Shown: piece by piece, positions 35,841-46,795 of the stretch
Numbering within the stretch: the stretch's first letter is position 1
How the letters are laid out: the number at the start of each line of letters is the position of its first letter
DNA from: Candidatus Ecksteinia adelgidicola
GTDB lineage: Bacteria; Pseudomonadota; Gammaproteobacteria; Enterobacterales; Enterobacteriaceae
Assembly: GCA_020541345.1 (NCBI GenBank)
Contig: CP045239.1
Location: 558,001-622,000, forward strand
DNA: 64,000 nucleotides
Reading direction: 5' to 3'
Translations under genes and position numbers: made by a program
The notes under the pieces: model-generated
Database searches by the model: none
What the model was told of the DNA's origin: nothing
Seen by the model: the letters and a program-made list of their open reading frames with translations, nothing else

Positions 35841-36758
35841 ATGATTGATAAAGTTGCTGTATTATTAGGTGGGAATTCTTATGAACGAGAAATTTCACTA
35901 GAGTCAGGAAACGCCGTATTATCTTCACTTCTAGCATCTGGTATTAATGCTCATGGTATTGATCCTAATTATGTTTCAATTATTAATTTAAAAAAACAAA
36001 AATTTACTAAAGTATTTATTGCATTACATGGCCAAGGTGGTGAAGATGGAAGCATTCAAGGTTTATTAGAGTTTTTAAAATTACCTTATACTGGTAGTCG
36101 TATTATGGCTTCATCTCTAAGTATGGATAAATGGAGAAGCAAGATGATATGGAAAGCAATAGGATTACCAGTAGCACCTTGTATTATTATCAATCAACAG
36201 AAATATACTCAAGAAAATTTTATAACATTATTAAAAAAAATTTCTTTTCTTGGTTTTCCATTAATCGTTAAACCAAATCGTCAAGGATCTAGCATTGGAA
36301 TAAGTTACGTAAATAAAAAAAATTCGCTTAAAGTTGCGTTAAATAAAGCTTTTTCTTATGATGATCATGTATTGATAGAAAAATTTTTAAGTGGCCAAGA
36401 ATACACTGTCACAATACTAGAAAATAAAATATTTCCATCAATTTATATTAAAACTACAAGAGAATTATATGATTATCCGGCTAAATACCTTTTAAAGAAC
36501 ACTCAATATTTATGTCCAAGTCTTCTTAACAAAAAAGAAGAGAATAAAATTAAAATGTTAGCATTACGTGCTTATCTTGCGTTAGATTGTTGTGGATGTG
36601 GACGAATAGATTTTATACAAAACAATGGTAATTTTTATTTACTTGAAGCAAATACTTCGCCTGGTATGACTAAACATAGTTTAGTACCAATAGCAGCAAA
36701 TCAAATTGGATTAACTTTTTCACAATTAGTAATGAAAATTTTATTATTAGCTAAATAA
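35841..36758 (+). CDS. ddlB: D-alanine-D-alanine ligase B
   Basis: ATP-grasp enzyme making D-Ala-D-Ala, the MurF substrate. It has 305 aa (E. coli DdlB 306). Motifs are VLLGGNSYEREISLESG (8-24), ALHGQGGEDGSIQGLLE, the YTGS segment, the KPNRQGSSIGIS nucleotide-binding loop, and the C-terminal Mg/ATP block GRIDFIQNNG...LLEANTSPGMT. Ribosome-binding site AAGGA lies five bases before ATG 35841. It is the last gene of the surviving right half of the dcw mur block; ftsQ, ftsA and ftsZ, which normally follow it directly, are gone. Confidence 0.98.
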   Translation: MIDKVAVLLGGNSYEREISLESGNAVLSSLLASGINAHGIDPNYVSIINLKKQKFTKVFIALHGQGGEDGSIQGLLEFLKLPYTGSRIMASSLSMDKWRSKMIWKAIGLPVAPCIIINQQKYTQENFITLLKKISFLGFPLIVKPNRQGSSIGISYVNKKNSLKVALNKAFSYDDHVLIEKFLSGQEYTVTILENKIFPSIYIKTTRELYDYPAKYLLKNTQYLCPSLLNKKEENKIKMLALRAYLALDCCGCGRIDFIQNNGNFYLLEANTSPGMTKHSLVPIAANQIGLTFSQLVMKILLLAK

Positions 36759-39249
36759 TTTTATTCATTTGTATTCAATTATTAAGTGATTTATAAAATA
36801 TTTAAAATAACAATATTTTATGAATGATAATCACTTAATATAAATAGTTTAAAATAATACTATATATTCATATAAGAATTATTATTAATATAATCAGTTG
36901 AATTTTCAATTATTTATATATACTAACGATTTAGAAAATCTATAATAATTTATAAATAGTATCTAGTGTTTATTATTATATTTAAAGTTAAATAATACAT
37001 TGTTAAAACACATAAATTATTTTATGCAATATAATATTCTAAATAAACTATAATAATATAAAAAAATAAAAACAATGATATTAATATGTTTTTAATATTA
37101 TATAATATATTTAAATAAACTATATTATGATAAAAATTAATCGCATATAAATTATATTCATAAAATTTAAGAACATTAAAAACGTATATTTTATAAAAAT
37201 TAAGAAATAAAAATTATTGTAAAATATTTTAAACATATAAATAATATCTTTTATTTAAAAATAAAATGCATTATTTCTTAAATAAAAACTTGATATTTAT
37301 ATGTTATTTTCTTAAAACGTACTTTTCAAAAGTAACATAAAAATAAAAAATTTTTATAATAATTTATGATATTAAATATTTTTTAATAAAATATAAAAAT
37401 AAAAATTTTAATTAAATAAATATAAATTATAAATTTTACAATTGTTGAGAATATTGTTTACGAATATTTTATTGTATTGTTTATAAACATATTAATATAA
37501 TATTAACATAAATACTTAAACAAATTTTATTGTAATAATTTTTAAGATATAATTTTTATGTTACAGAGATAAAAAATTAAACATCTATTTTATATATCTT
37601 ACAGTGTATTTTTAAATGAATAGTATAAATATAAGAATATTTTATATCAAGTATTTCATTAAAATATCTATATTATAATGCATTTTCATTTAGAAGTTAA
37701 TAGTATTGCAATAAAGAATTATCGTTTTCAGTGTAGCTAGATAAGAATTTATAATTCTTAAAATTATCTTATCAAAAATATAATATAAAAACTATGAAAT
37801 AAACATAGAAAATTAAAAAATAAATATTTATAATATTGTTTTTATTATACAATATAGAATGAATGTTTATTAAATTTTTTTCGTATGATTTTATATAAAA
37901 GTATAAATGATAATTAATATAAAATATTATGATTGTAAAAAAAATGATATTAATAAAAAATATAATATGATTATTTAAAATATAAAATTTTCACTAATTA
38001 TTATTACTAATGTTAATTTTTTATTATTTTTTGAAATAAACATATCATATAAAAATATTTTATTGAGTAAAAAAGTTTTATAAATATATTATTCTAATCA
38101 TGAATAACAATAATAGTAAATTTATTATTCAAACTTTAAATGAATAAAAATAATTAATATAATAGAAAATGCTATCAAATAAGTTATCTTTTATTGAAAA
38201 TACTATCATAAAATATACTTATATCTATTGTTTTAATTATAAATTAAGAATTCAGTTACAATTTTATAATATTGACAATATGATAAAGTATATTTTTATG
38301 AAGATTTTAAAAATACTAACCTTTAACTATTGTATAGATATTTAGTTATTATCAATAAAAAATAAATTTTAAAATTTATTTTAATTAAAAAAATATATAC
38401 AAACATTTATAAAAATATAAAAAAAATAATATTAATGTAATACATAAATATAATCATACTACTAAATGATAACAATATGTTTTTTATATTTAAAATAAAA
38501 AAATATTTATATAATTACAGATTTATTTTAATAAAATTAAAAAGCAATTATATTTTTTTACTACAATGATAAATATTAAATTGTTTATATTTAAAAAAAT
38601 ATTTTATATAATAGATAATATAATATTATGGCAATTTAAAATATATATTTTATTATTCTTATAAAACAAATTATTAAAAGTATTTAATTATAAATTTTTA
38701 TTTAATATATTTAATATATTGAAATGCAATAAAAGATTACAGTAATAAAAATTATAAAATTAATTATTTTAATATAGTTTATATATGTTAATTTTTTATC
38801 ATTTAAAAACCATATTATATTTGTAATTATTCATTTTATAACAGAGCTAAATATAAATTATAAATTAGATTAAAGGAAAACCATAAAATATATTGATGTT
38901 CTTTATTTGTTTAACATAATCATTATCATCATTATTAAAAATTAATTATAAAAATAAATAAAATATAACATGAAAATTATCATAATAAAAAAATCAATAA
39001 ATTAGTTATAATTTTTTTCTATTTAAATATTACATGATGATGCTATTAATAAATAAAAAATAAAAATTTTATATAGTAATAGTTATATTATTTTATAAAA
39101 ATACAAAACTCTTATAAAATAGTATTTTATTTTATGTACATTAATAAATCGACATAAATAATTAAAAAATTTTTCATGTATCATATAAAATTTTTCTATG
39201 TATTTTTATATACTTAGTTCAAATATATATAGTGTTACGAGATAAAGGA
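36759..39249. other. gap where ftsQ, ftsA and ftsZ should be
   Basis: In E. coli ddlB-ftsQ-ftsA-ftsZ-lpxC are contiguous, the three fts genes taking about 3.3 kb. Here 2.5 kb of A/T-rich text with no open frame separates ddlB and lpxC. I searched for the FtsZ glycine loop (GGGGGN), its GDDL-type core and its C-terminal peptide, and for FtsA nucleotide loops, and found none. A weak FtsA-like island (MHFHLEVNSIAIKN, 37679-37720) and a weak YIDV near 38887 are noted under rejected items. A small inverted repeat AAGAATT-TAT-AATTCTT lies at about 37743-37759. The right end carries the lpxC start. Confidence 0.75.
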
Positions 39250-40146
39250 ATGATTAAACAAAGAACTTTAAAAAAAATGATTCAAACGAAAGGTATTGGA
39301 TTACATTCTGGAAAAAAAGTAACGTTAATTATGTATCCTTCTTCGATGAACACCGGAATTATTTATCGTCGTATTGACTTAAATCCACCAGTTGTTTTTC
39401 CTGTTAATGCAAAAGCAGTAGGTAGCACCATACTTTGCACTTCTCTTATAAGTAAGTGTCATAAACGTATTTCTACTGTCGAACATCTTAATGCAGCATT
39501 GTCTGGACTTGGTATTGATAATATTATTATTGAAGTTAATGCTCCTGAAATTCCTATAATGGATGGAAGTTCTAAACCATTTGTATTTTTGTTATTAAAC
39601 GCGGGTATTAAAGAACTTAATTCTTCGAAAAAATTTTTACGATTAAAACGTATTGTACGTGTTCAAATTGATGATAAATGGGCAGAATTAGCACCATATA
39701 ATGGATTTTGTTTAAACTTTACTATTAAATTTAATCATCCCGTCATTCATCATAGTAAACAATCTTGTTACTTTAATTTTTCTTCTAACTCATTTATATA
39801 TCAAATTAGCTCTGCACGAACTTTTGGTTTTATACGTGATGTTAAATATCTCCAGTCTCATGGATTAGCGTTAGGTGGAAATATCAATTGTGCTATTGTA
39901 CTTGATGACAATCGTATTTTAAATAAAGATGGTTTGCGTTTTAAAGACGAATTTGTACGTCATAAAATTTTAGATGCAATTGGTGATTTATTTATGTGTG
40001 GCTATAATATTATTGGTGCATTTACTGCATATAAATCAGGTCATGAATTAAACAATAAGCTTTTATTAACTGTGTTAAAAAAAAATGCATGGGAATATGT
40101 TACTTTTAAAAACGAAAGAAAGATGCCATTAAATTTTAAAATTTAA
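39250..40146 (+). CDS. lpxC: UDP-3-O-acyl-N-acetylglucosamine deacetylase LpxC
   Basis: Zn-dependent committed step of lipid A synthesis. Starting at ATG 39250 gives 298 aa, with [12 protein letters not shown] aligned to E. coli [12 protein letters not shown], and puts the zinc ligands at the E. coli positions: His79 in [12 protein letters not shown], His238 and Asp242 in [11 protein letters not shown], and the catalytic His265 in SGHELNNK. An in-frame GTG at 39232 adds six residues but lacks homology support; however AAAGGA directly abuts the 39250 ATG, so spacing is poor and a start at 39232 cannot be fully excluded. The C-terminal six or so residues of E. coli are missing. Retention shows that lipid A synthesis continues. 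It is now separated from the mur genes by the lost fts genes. Confidence 0.97.
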   Translation: MIKQRTLKKMIQTKGIGLHSGKKVTLIMYPSSMNTGIIYRRIDLNPPVVFPVNAKAVGSTILCTSLISKCHKRISTVEHLNAALSGLGIDNIIIEVNAPEIPIMDGSSKPFVFLLLNAGIKELNSSKKFLRLKRIVRVQIDDKWAELAPYNGFCLNFTIKFNHPVIHHSKQSCYFNFSSNSFIYQISSARTFGFIRDVKYLQSHGLALGGNINCAIVLDDNRILNKDGLRFKDEFVRHKILDAIGDLFMCGYNIIGAFTAYKSGHELNNKLLLTVLKKNAWEYVTFKNERKMPLNFKI

Positions 40147-40351
40147 TCTTAATATTATTTATAATTTTATATAAAAAATTTATTCTTAAAATAAATACTA
40201 CAATTTTACTAATATTTCATTTAAATAATATAACTAACTGATTAAAAATGTTACGTAAATTTTTTAGGCTGTAATTTTATAAATTTTATAGTATTTTTAG
40301 TTTTTTTTCTTAAAAATAAAAGTTAAAACCTTATTCTATGTTAATGTTTTA

Positions 40352-40684
40352 TTATTTCTTTTCGATCAAATTTGGATTAATTCTAATATTAATTGATAAT
40401 AATGATGGTAAAATTTTTTTTTTAAAATTTGAAAGCAATATAAATTCTTTATATCTTAAATTTATCATCCAACTAGCATTTGCTACTTCTAATATTAAAA
40501 TATTATCTCGAACATTTGCAATACGACACCAAGGATGCATCTTTGTAGGTAAAACTTTTTTTAACACAAGATTTAATTTAAGCAACATCTGTATGTGTTT
40601 TTTTATAGTAAATAATGATGATTGATTTAATTCAAAAGCTTCTTCAAATAATACATTTAATAATTTTGGATAACTTTTTCTCAT
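40352..40684 (-). CDS. dciA: DciA/DUF721-family protein (replicative helicase operator)
   Basis: A 110-residue protein read toward lpxC. The central block HPWCRIANVRDNILILEVANASWMINLRY has the DUF721 pattern (a hydrophobic strand pair followed by the conserved W and a basic stretch). DciA proteins load or stimulate the replicative helicase DnaB in bacteria lacking DnaC. I recall a DUF721 gene at this divergent position between lpxC and secM/secA in Yersinia/Serratia-like genomes but not E. coli; that is memory, not a search. The start ATG (40682-40684) has a clear GGAG eight bases upstream on the minus strand, supporting translation. It is a minimal version (family members are often 140-170 aa) and convergent with lpxC. 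The function here is inferred. Confidence 0.75.
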   Translation of the reverse strand: MRKSYPKLLNVLFEEAFELNQSSLFTIKKHIQMLLKLNLVLKKVLPTKMHPWCRIANVRDNILILEVANASWMINLRYKEFILLSNFKKKILPSLLSINIRINPNLIEKK

Positions 40685-41252
40685 AATGATAACTCCAATA
40701 AATTACAAATTTATTATATAGCATTTAAAATGTTGTTTTAAATAAAGAATCTATTTTTTTAAAATTGTATTAGAACTATATTTTAATAGCATATTTATTA
40801 TATTAATGTAATTTGCTAAATTAAATGATTTTTATCATAAAGTATTTTCTTTTAAAAAATTACGAAATAAGCTAATATTTATAATTAATCTATTATCTTT
40901 AAAAATAGTTTTTATATATTTTAATTTTATTTCACATTATTAATATGTCTGACATGATTATATATTAGCTAACAGATATACATAATAACAGTAAAAAACT
41001 AATTAGCGTAAAAATGAAAAAATATTTTAAACATCTTCTTATAAAAAAGTATAGTAATCAACAATTATTACTTATTATTAATGTTATTTAACGTTTTTAC
41101 ACTTGTTTATAAAGTAATAAAATAATTTTATCTTAAATAATTAATATTATAAACATCTTAATATTTTTTATTTAATTCTTTTATTTAATTATACAAATAT
41201 TCAATATATAAAATGAGTTGTGATTTTTACACAATAAGAGATATCAAATACT
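40685..41252. other. dciA-secA divergent region; secM absent
   Basis: secM (about 510 bp in E. coli), whose translational arrest regulates secA, should lie here. No frame of that length and no FxxxxWIxxxxGIRAGP arrest motif is present. A 25-codon frame at 41013-41090 (MKKYFKHLLIKKYSNQ) might be a residue of the secM signal region, but that is guesswork. secA thus seems to have lost SecM-dependent control. Confidence 0.65.
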
Positions 41253-43964
41253 ATGTTTACAAAATTGTTAACTAAAATTTTTAGTAGCCGTAATGATTAT
41301 AAACTATATTGTATACAACAAGTAGTTGATGAAATTAATCAAATGGAACCTTATATAGAAAAATTATCTAATAATGAATTAAAAGAAAAAACTAACGAAT
41401 TTCGCTCATATTTAAAAGAAGGTAAAACATTAGAATATCTAATTCCAGAAGCTTTTTCTGTAGTTCGTGAAGCGAGTAAACGTATATTTAATATGCGTCA
41501 TTTTGATGCTCAACTATTAGGTGGTATTGTACTAAATTCTCGCTGTATTGCTGAAATGCGTACAGGTGAAGGAAAAACTTTAACTGCAACTTTACCAGCT
41601 TATTTAAATGCTCTTAGTGGTCATGGAGTACACATCGTTACTGTTAATGATTATCTGGCAAAACGTGATGCCGAAAATAATCGTCCGTTATTTGAGTTTC
41701 TTGGTTTAAAAGTTGGAATTAATTTACCTGGTATGTCAATAGAAGATAAACGTAAAGCTTATTTGTCAGATATTACTTACGGTACTAATAATGAATATGG
41801 TTTTGATTATTTGCGTGACAACATGATTTTTCATCTAGAAGATAAAGTTCAACGTAAATTACATTATGCCTTAATAGATGAAGTAGATTCTATTTTAATT
41901 GATGAAGCACGTACTCCTTTAATAATTTCTGGTTCTACTGAAGAAAGCTCTGAACTTTATGTTAAAATTAATAGACTTATTCCTAAATTAATACCTCAAG
42001 ATAAAGAAGATTCTGAATCTTTTCAAGGTCAAGGTCATTTTTCAATAGATGAAAAAACACGTCAAGTTCATTTAACTGAACGTGGTTTAGTTTTTGTCGA
42101 AAATATGTTAGTTGAATTTAAAATTATGAAAAAAGAAGAATCGCTATACTCTTCAAATAATATTATATTAATGCATCATGTTACAGCTGCGCTAAAAGCT
42201 CATGTGTTATTTCATTGTAATGTTGACTATCTTGTTAAAGATGGAGAAATATTTATTGTTGATGAACATACTGGTCGAGTTATGAAAGGACGTCGGTGGT
42301 CAGATGGATTACATCAAGCAATAGAAGCTAAAGAAAACGTAACTATTCAAAAAGAAAATCAACCATTAGCTACAATTACTTTTCAAAATTATTTTCGATT
42401 ATATGAAAAGTTAGCAGGTATGACTGGTACTGCTAAAACCGAATCTTTTGAGTTTAGAGCTATCTATAAATTAGATACTGTTGTAGTACCCACAAATCGT
42501 CCAATGATTCGAAAAAATATGCCAGATCTTGTTTATTTGACTGAAAAAGAAAAGATTAATGCGATTATTAAAGATATTCGTAATCGTATTTCTAATGGTC
42601 AGCCGGTATTAGTAGGAACTATTTCAATTGAAAAATCTGAAATAATCTCTCATGCTTTAACTAAAGAAAATATTAAACATACAGTATTAAATGCAAAATT
42701 TCATGCTATGGAAGCTGATATTATAGCGCAAGCTGGGCAATGCGCTTCGGTAACTATTGCAACTAATATGGCAGGTCGAGGCACTGATATTGTTTTAGGT
42801 GGTAACTGGAAAACTGAAGTTAATCAATTACAAAAACCAACTAAAGAACAAATTAAAATTATAAAAAACAATTGGAAAACTCGACACAATGCAGTATTGT
42901 TATCAGGAGGTTTACATATAATTGGCACTGAACGTCATGAGTCACGTCGAATTGATAATCAATTACGTGGTCGAGCTGGACGGCAAGGTGATCCAGGTTC
43001 ATCTTGTTTTTATCTTTCAATGGAAGACTCATTAATGCGTATATTTACATCAAATCGTATTTCTAAAATGATGAGAAAATTAGGAATGAAAGAAGGTGAA
43101 GCGATTACGCATCCATGGGTTACAAAAGCAATTTCTAACGCTCAACGTAAAGTAGAAGCTCGAAATTTTGATATTCGTAAGCAATTACTCGAATATGATG
43201 ATGTTGCTAATGATCAAAGACAGGCGATTTATAATCAACGTAATGAATTGTTATATGCACAAGATATAAGAAAAACTATTTTGAATATTCGTGAAGATGT
43301 AATAAAAAGCATTATTAATAAATATATTATATCGCGATCGATGGAAGAAGGATGGAATATTATAGGATTAGAAGAATGTTTAGAAAAAGATTTTAATTTA
43401 AAAATATCTATTACTAAATGGTTAAAGAAAGAACCTTGTTTTGATGAAGAAAAATTATATATTCGAATTCTGCAGCATCTAAAGAAAAAATATTTAAATA
43501 AAGAATTAGTGGTCAGTGATAAGATAATGCGTAATATTGAGAAAAACATTATGTTACAAACTTTGGATTCCTTATGGAAAGAGCATTTAACAGCAATGGA
43601 TTATTTAAGAGAAGGTATTCATCTTCGTGGTTACGCACAAAAAGATCCTCAACAAGAATATAAGAGAGAATCTTTTAATATGTTTTCTCATATGTTAGAA
43701 GCGATAAAATATGAAGTAATTAGTATTTTGAGCGTAATAAATATTCAAACATTAGATGATATTAAAATATTAAATCAACAAAAATATAAACAATCTCAAC
43801 ATTTAATAAATGAAAAATTTTTAATTAACTATCAAAATAAAAAATTTACTCCTAATCTTATAAATTCATATTTTATAACTAAAAAACAATATAGTCAACA
43901 TGATTTTTGTCCATGTGGTTCTGGTAAAAAATTTATACAATGTCATGGTCGACTTGATTATTAA
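41253..43964 (+). CDS. secA: protein translocase ATPase SecA
   Basis: Motor of the Sec translocon, driving preproteins such as the porin, DacA and LdtB through SecYEG. It has 903 aa (E. coli 901). Features in order: Walker A MRTGEGKT (102-109), DEVD box 209-212, the preprotein cross-linking region, the second nucleotide-binding domain with [14 protein letters not shown] and [11 protein letters not shown], the helical scaffold and wing domains ([29 protein letters not shown]), and a C-terminal zinc finger [13 protein letters not shown] (Cys886, Cys888, Cys897, His898) that binds SecB and phospholipid. Keeping the zinc finger is notable in a reduced genome because it is dispensable for activity. 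The upstream secM is gone. Confidence 0.99.
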   Translation: MFTKLLTKIFSSRNDYKLYCIQQVVDEINQMEPYIEKLSNNELKEKTNEFRSYLKEGKTLEYLIPEAFSVVREASKRIFNMRHFDAQLLGGIVLNSRCIAEMRTGEGKTLTATLPAYLNALSGHGVHIVTVNDYLAKRDAENNRPLFEFLGLKVGINLPGMSIEDKRKAYLSDITYGTNNEYGFDYLRDNMIFHLEDKVQRKLHYALIDEVDSILIDEARTPLIISGSTEESSELYVKINRLIPKLIPQDKEDSESFQGQGHFSIDEKTRQVHLTERGLVFVENMLVEFKIMKKEESLYSSNNIILMHHVTAALKAHVLFHCNVDYLVKDGEIFIVDEHTGRVMKGRRWSDGLHQAIEAKENVTIQKENQPLATITFQNYFRLYEKLAGMTGTAKTESFEFRAIYKLDTVVVPTNRPMIRKNMPDLVYLTEKEKINAIIKDIRNRISNGQPVLVGTISIEKSEIISHALTKENIKHTVLNAKFHAMEADIIAQAGQCASVTIATNMAGRGTDIVLGGNWKTEVNQLQKPTKEQIKIIKNNWKTRHNAVLLSGGLHIIGTERHESRRIDNQLRGRAGRQGDPGSSCFYLSMEDSLMRIFTSNRISKMMRKLGMKEGEAITHPWVTKAISNAQRKVEARNFDIRKQLLEYDDVANDQRQAIYNQRNELLYAQDIRKTILNIREDVIKSIINKYIISRSMEEGWNIIGLEECLEKDFNLKISITKWLKKEPCFDEEKLYIRILQHLKKKYLNKELVVSDKIMRNIEKNIMLQTLDSLWKEHLTAMDYLREGIHLRGYAQKDPQQEYKRESFNMFSHMLEAIKYEVISILSVINIQTLDDIKILNQQKYKQSQHLINEKFLINYQNKKFTPNLINSYFITKKQYSQHDFCPCGSGKKFIQCHGRLDY

Positions 43965-44700
43965 TAAATTGTGATGTAACTTTTAAGATATAGATTAGTC
44001 TAATTATAATGAATTTTAATAAATAATTAAGTATAATATTCATGTTTAAGCACTCTAAATTTTATAAATTAATTTTAAAGTTTAAAAAAATTTTTTAAAA
44101 TTTTTTATGCGTTCTTTAAACTTCTATAATTCATGTTTAGAATACATAGTAGTATATAAAATAAATAATATGAACATAAAAAATAATATTATGAATGAAT
44201 TATTAAAAATTATTTTTACAAATTATAAATATTCATGTAATATTTTTTTTAAATTTACTATAATAAATATTTATATATTGTTAGTCATTTGTAAAATTTT
44301 TGTATTGATATTTTTTTAATAAAAATTTTATTATTAAAATATAGTTAACAGTAAATAATATAATAATATAAATAAATAATTATTTTAATTTATTAAAAAA
44401 TAATATTTTCAATAAATTTTTTTATAAAAATTAAATGTTAATGAATATTAACATATTACATTAAGTATTTGTGAAAATGATATTTTAGATATTATAAAAG
44501 CATAAAACATTGTAATTAGTTACAAATTATTATAAAAATTTATTTATTAAGATGATAGTTAAACAATGTTCATTAAATTCATAATATTATTTTTTAACTA
44601 AACTACAATATTTAAATTTATTACTATAAACATATTTATTTTTTTAAAAAAATGTGATATAAAAAAATATGTACTAGTAAAACTTAATATATAATTTAGT
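43965..44700. other. AT-rich gap between secA and tRNA-Leu
   Basis: mutT, which follows secA in E. coli, is not recognisable. A 70-codon frame at 44107-44319 has phenylalanine/isoleucine/asparagine-rich random composition and no ribosome-binding site, so I do not call it. No RNA apart from the tRNA at the right edge. Confidence 0.65.
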
Positions 44701-44782
44701 GCCGAAGTGGCGAAATTGGTAGACGCAATTGATTCAAAATCAATCGTAGAAATACGTACCGGTTCGATTCCGGTCTTCGGCA
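44701..44782 (+). tRNA. leuX: tRNA-Leu (CAA)
   Basis: Class II tRNA nearly identical to E. coli leuX: GCCGAAGTGGCGAAATTGG..., acceptor stem GCCGAAG/CTTCGGC, anticodon loop TTCAAAA with anticodon CAA (reads UUG), long variable arm CGTAGAAATACG, and T arm CCGGTTCGATTCCGG. Discriminator A73 is at 44782. The next three bases are AAG, so CCA is not encoded. A leftward frame across it (44598-44783) is a shadow of the tRNA and not a gene. Confidence 0.97.
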
Positions 44783-46587
44783 AAGATATAATAATAAAAA
44801 AATACTTTTACACTACTATATAAAAAATTAATTACTTAAAAAATTTTTATGATAGTTTAATTTAATAACTAATTTTGTTTTACAATCTATATTACTTGTT
44901 TTATCATAAAACATTGTAATAAAAAATTCTATTTTACTTTTTTATTACAAATACTTTAATTAAATCTTTTTAATAAGATTGTTTATTTTTATATTATTTA
45001 ATATAAATAAATTTTTATAACAATTAAAAATAAATTACTTATGTAATTTTAGAAAGAATTAAAATTATAGAAGATAAATAAATTCATAAATTTATAAAAA
45101 TTTTTTAATTTCTAAATTTTAAAATGTAAAAACATTTTTATAAAATATTAAAATATTGTTTTATAAGTTAATTAAATTAATTTTAAATTTTTAAAATATT
45201 AGTTATTTTTTTAAAATACAAAAATATAATATTAATAATATATTCAAAATATAAAATTCTTTAAATGATATAAAATTTATATTTTTAAAGCTTTATATTA
45301 ATTTTATATTATTGTTGAATTTTATTTACATATTCTTTAATACAATTTTCATATCATTTATTATTTCTATTTTAATTTTTTATGATAAAATTTTTTGTTC
45401 TAAATTGTAGAAAAGACAAAGTTTTATTATAAAATGTAATTCATTTATATAAAATTAAATATTATAAACATATTTTATATATTTAACATGATACTGTAAA
45501 ATTATAATAATGTTGTAATTCAGATAATATTTTTTATTTTTTTAAAATAATTATATAAAAATAAAATTTTATTTTTGTATTTTTACTGTTATTATATATT
45601 ATTTATATGATTCTTATTTTAAATATTATTACTATAAATCTTTTATACTATATTAATGATGTTTATATTTATTATCTTACTATATTTAATTTTAAATTCT
45701 ATTTAAAAATTTAAAATGAATACTTTAAATTAAAATTTATTATATCTTTTTTATTGTAAACAAATATATTTATTAATATATTTTAATTTAATAAAAAAAT
45801 AATATTATATTTTTTTATATATTATGCTCTTTTTTATATATTATACTCGTATTAAATATATTATACTCTTGTTAAAATAAGATTATACTTTACTTTAAAA
45901 TTAATTATTTTAGTTTTTATTTTATTCTTGTCATAATATTATATAATTTAATTATTACTTTAATATATATATTTATTAAAGAATATATATTTTATTTAAC
46001 ATTGATAACATTAAATAATTTAATCTTTTTAACAAAAAAAAATAAAAATTAAAAATAAAAAAAATATTATACTAATATTGTTTTTATTATATAATTTTAA
46101 ACATTATAATTAATAAAATCTACAACATTTATTAATTTTATTTAATTATAACATATTATTTAATTATAATATAATTACAAAATAGTTACTATTTATAAAA
46201 TTTATAAAAATATCACTTCTTGTAATATTATAAGAACAAACTTAAATATAATATTTAAAAAAACAAGTTATTTTATTATGATTAAAATTAATATAATAAA
46301 ATATTATTCAAGTATTAAAAATAAAATTTTTATAATACTTATAACATATTTATAATATTTATTATAGTATTTTAATTGTTATATTATAAAATTTATTATT
46401 ATATATTTTATATAATGATTATCCAAAATTTTTTAAAAAAATCAATTATTTTTAATATAAAAAAATATAATTCATTTTAAAATATTTTTATTAAGTTAAT
46501 AACCATTTAATAGATTCATATGAAAAAAATATAGGTGTGATATTAAAAATAAATAGTTAAATAATAAATATTTTTTTAAATTTTAAA
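44783..46587. other. 1.8-kb AT-rich gap between two tRNA genes
   Basis: No gene or RNA seen. Around 45815-45890 the words TATATTATACTC/TATATTATGCTC recur about four times in degenerate form. The remainder is A/T text with stops in all frames. Confidence 0.65.
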
Positions 46588-46660
46588 CTCCCCTGACTGG
46601 ATTCGAACCAGTGACATACGGATTAACAGTCCGCCGTTCTACCAACTGAACTACAGAGGA
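46588..46660 (-). tRNA. tRNA-Asn (GTT)
   Basis: The minus strand reads TCCTCTGTAGTTCAGTTGG..., with anticodon loop CTGTTAA (anticodon GTT), nearly identical to E. coli asnT. Acceptor pairs are TCCTCTG with CAGGGGA, giving one T4-G69 wobble where E. coli has T-A. G73 (46588) is followed by TTT, so CCA is not encoded. With AsnS also in the window, asparagine charging is direct. Confidence 0.97.
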
Positions 46661-46759
46661 AATACATTCATCTAATTATCATATATAATGTTTTAAACTA
46701 TGTCAATACTAAGTTATATTATTTATTTTTATTATTAAAATATTTTAATAACTTAATGT

Positions 46760-46795
46760 ATATTAAAACATTAAGATATATTAAAACGTTAAGAA
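46760..46795. repeat. 18-bp near-perfect tandem duplication
   Basis: ATATTAAAACATTAAGAT at 46760-46777 is repeated as ATATTAAAACGTTAAGAA at 46778-46795, in noncoding DNA. Confidence 0.75.

Noticed and set aside
37590-37760. FtsA-like island (MHFHLEVNSIAIKN against VHLITCHNDMAKN)
   Set aside because: Only H, N, A and K/N match and an extra residue is needed; no second FtsA island with correct spacing was found, so it is not called.
38880-38920. FtsZ C-terminal-like KYIDVLYLF against DYLDIPAFL
   Set aside because: Too short, no upstream FtsZ text in frame, and 300 bp too far from lpxC.
39232-39249. GTG start for lpxC adding six residues
   Set aside because: E. coli LpxC begins at the next Met (MIKQRTL), and zinc ligand numbering matches that start; kept only as a possibility because of tight Shine-Dalgarno spacing.
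36759-39249. Numerous A/T hairpins as terminators or small RNAs
   Set aside because: Inverted repeats of A/T words are expected at high frequency in this composition; only the porin terminator has a G/C-containing perfect stem.
41013-41090. 25-codon frame MKKYFKHLL as a secM remnant
   Set aside because: Weak likeness to the SecM signal region (KRYFWPHLLL) but no arrest motif and very short.
44107-44319. Rightward 70-codon frame downstream of secA
   Set aside because: Low-complexity Ile/Asn/Phe text, no similarity, no ribosome-binding site.
44598-44783. Leftward 61-codon frame starting MPKTGIEPV
   Set aside because: It is the antisense shadow of the tRNA-Leu gene; this is a well-known false protein.
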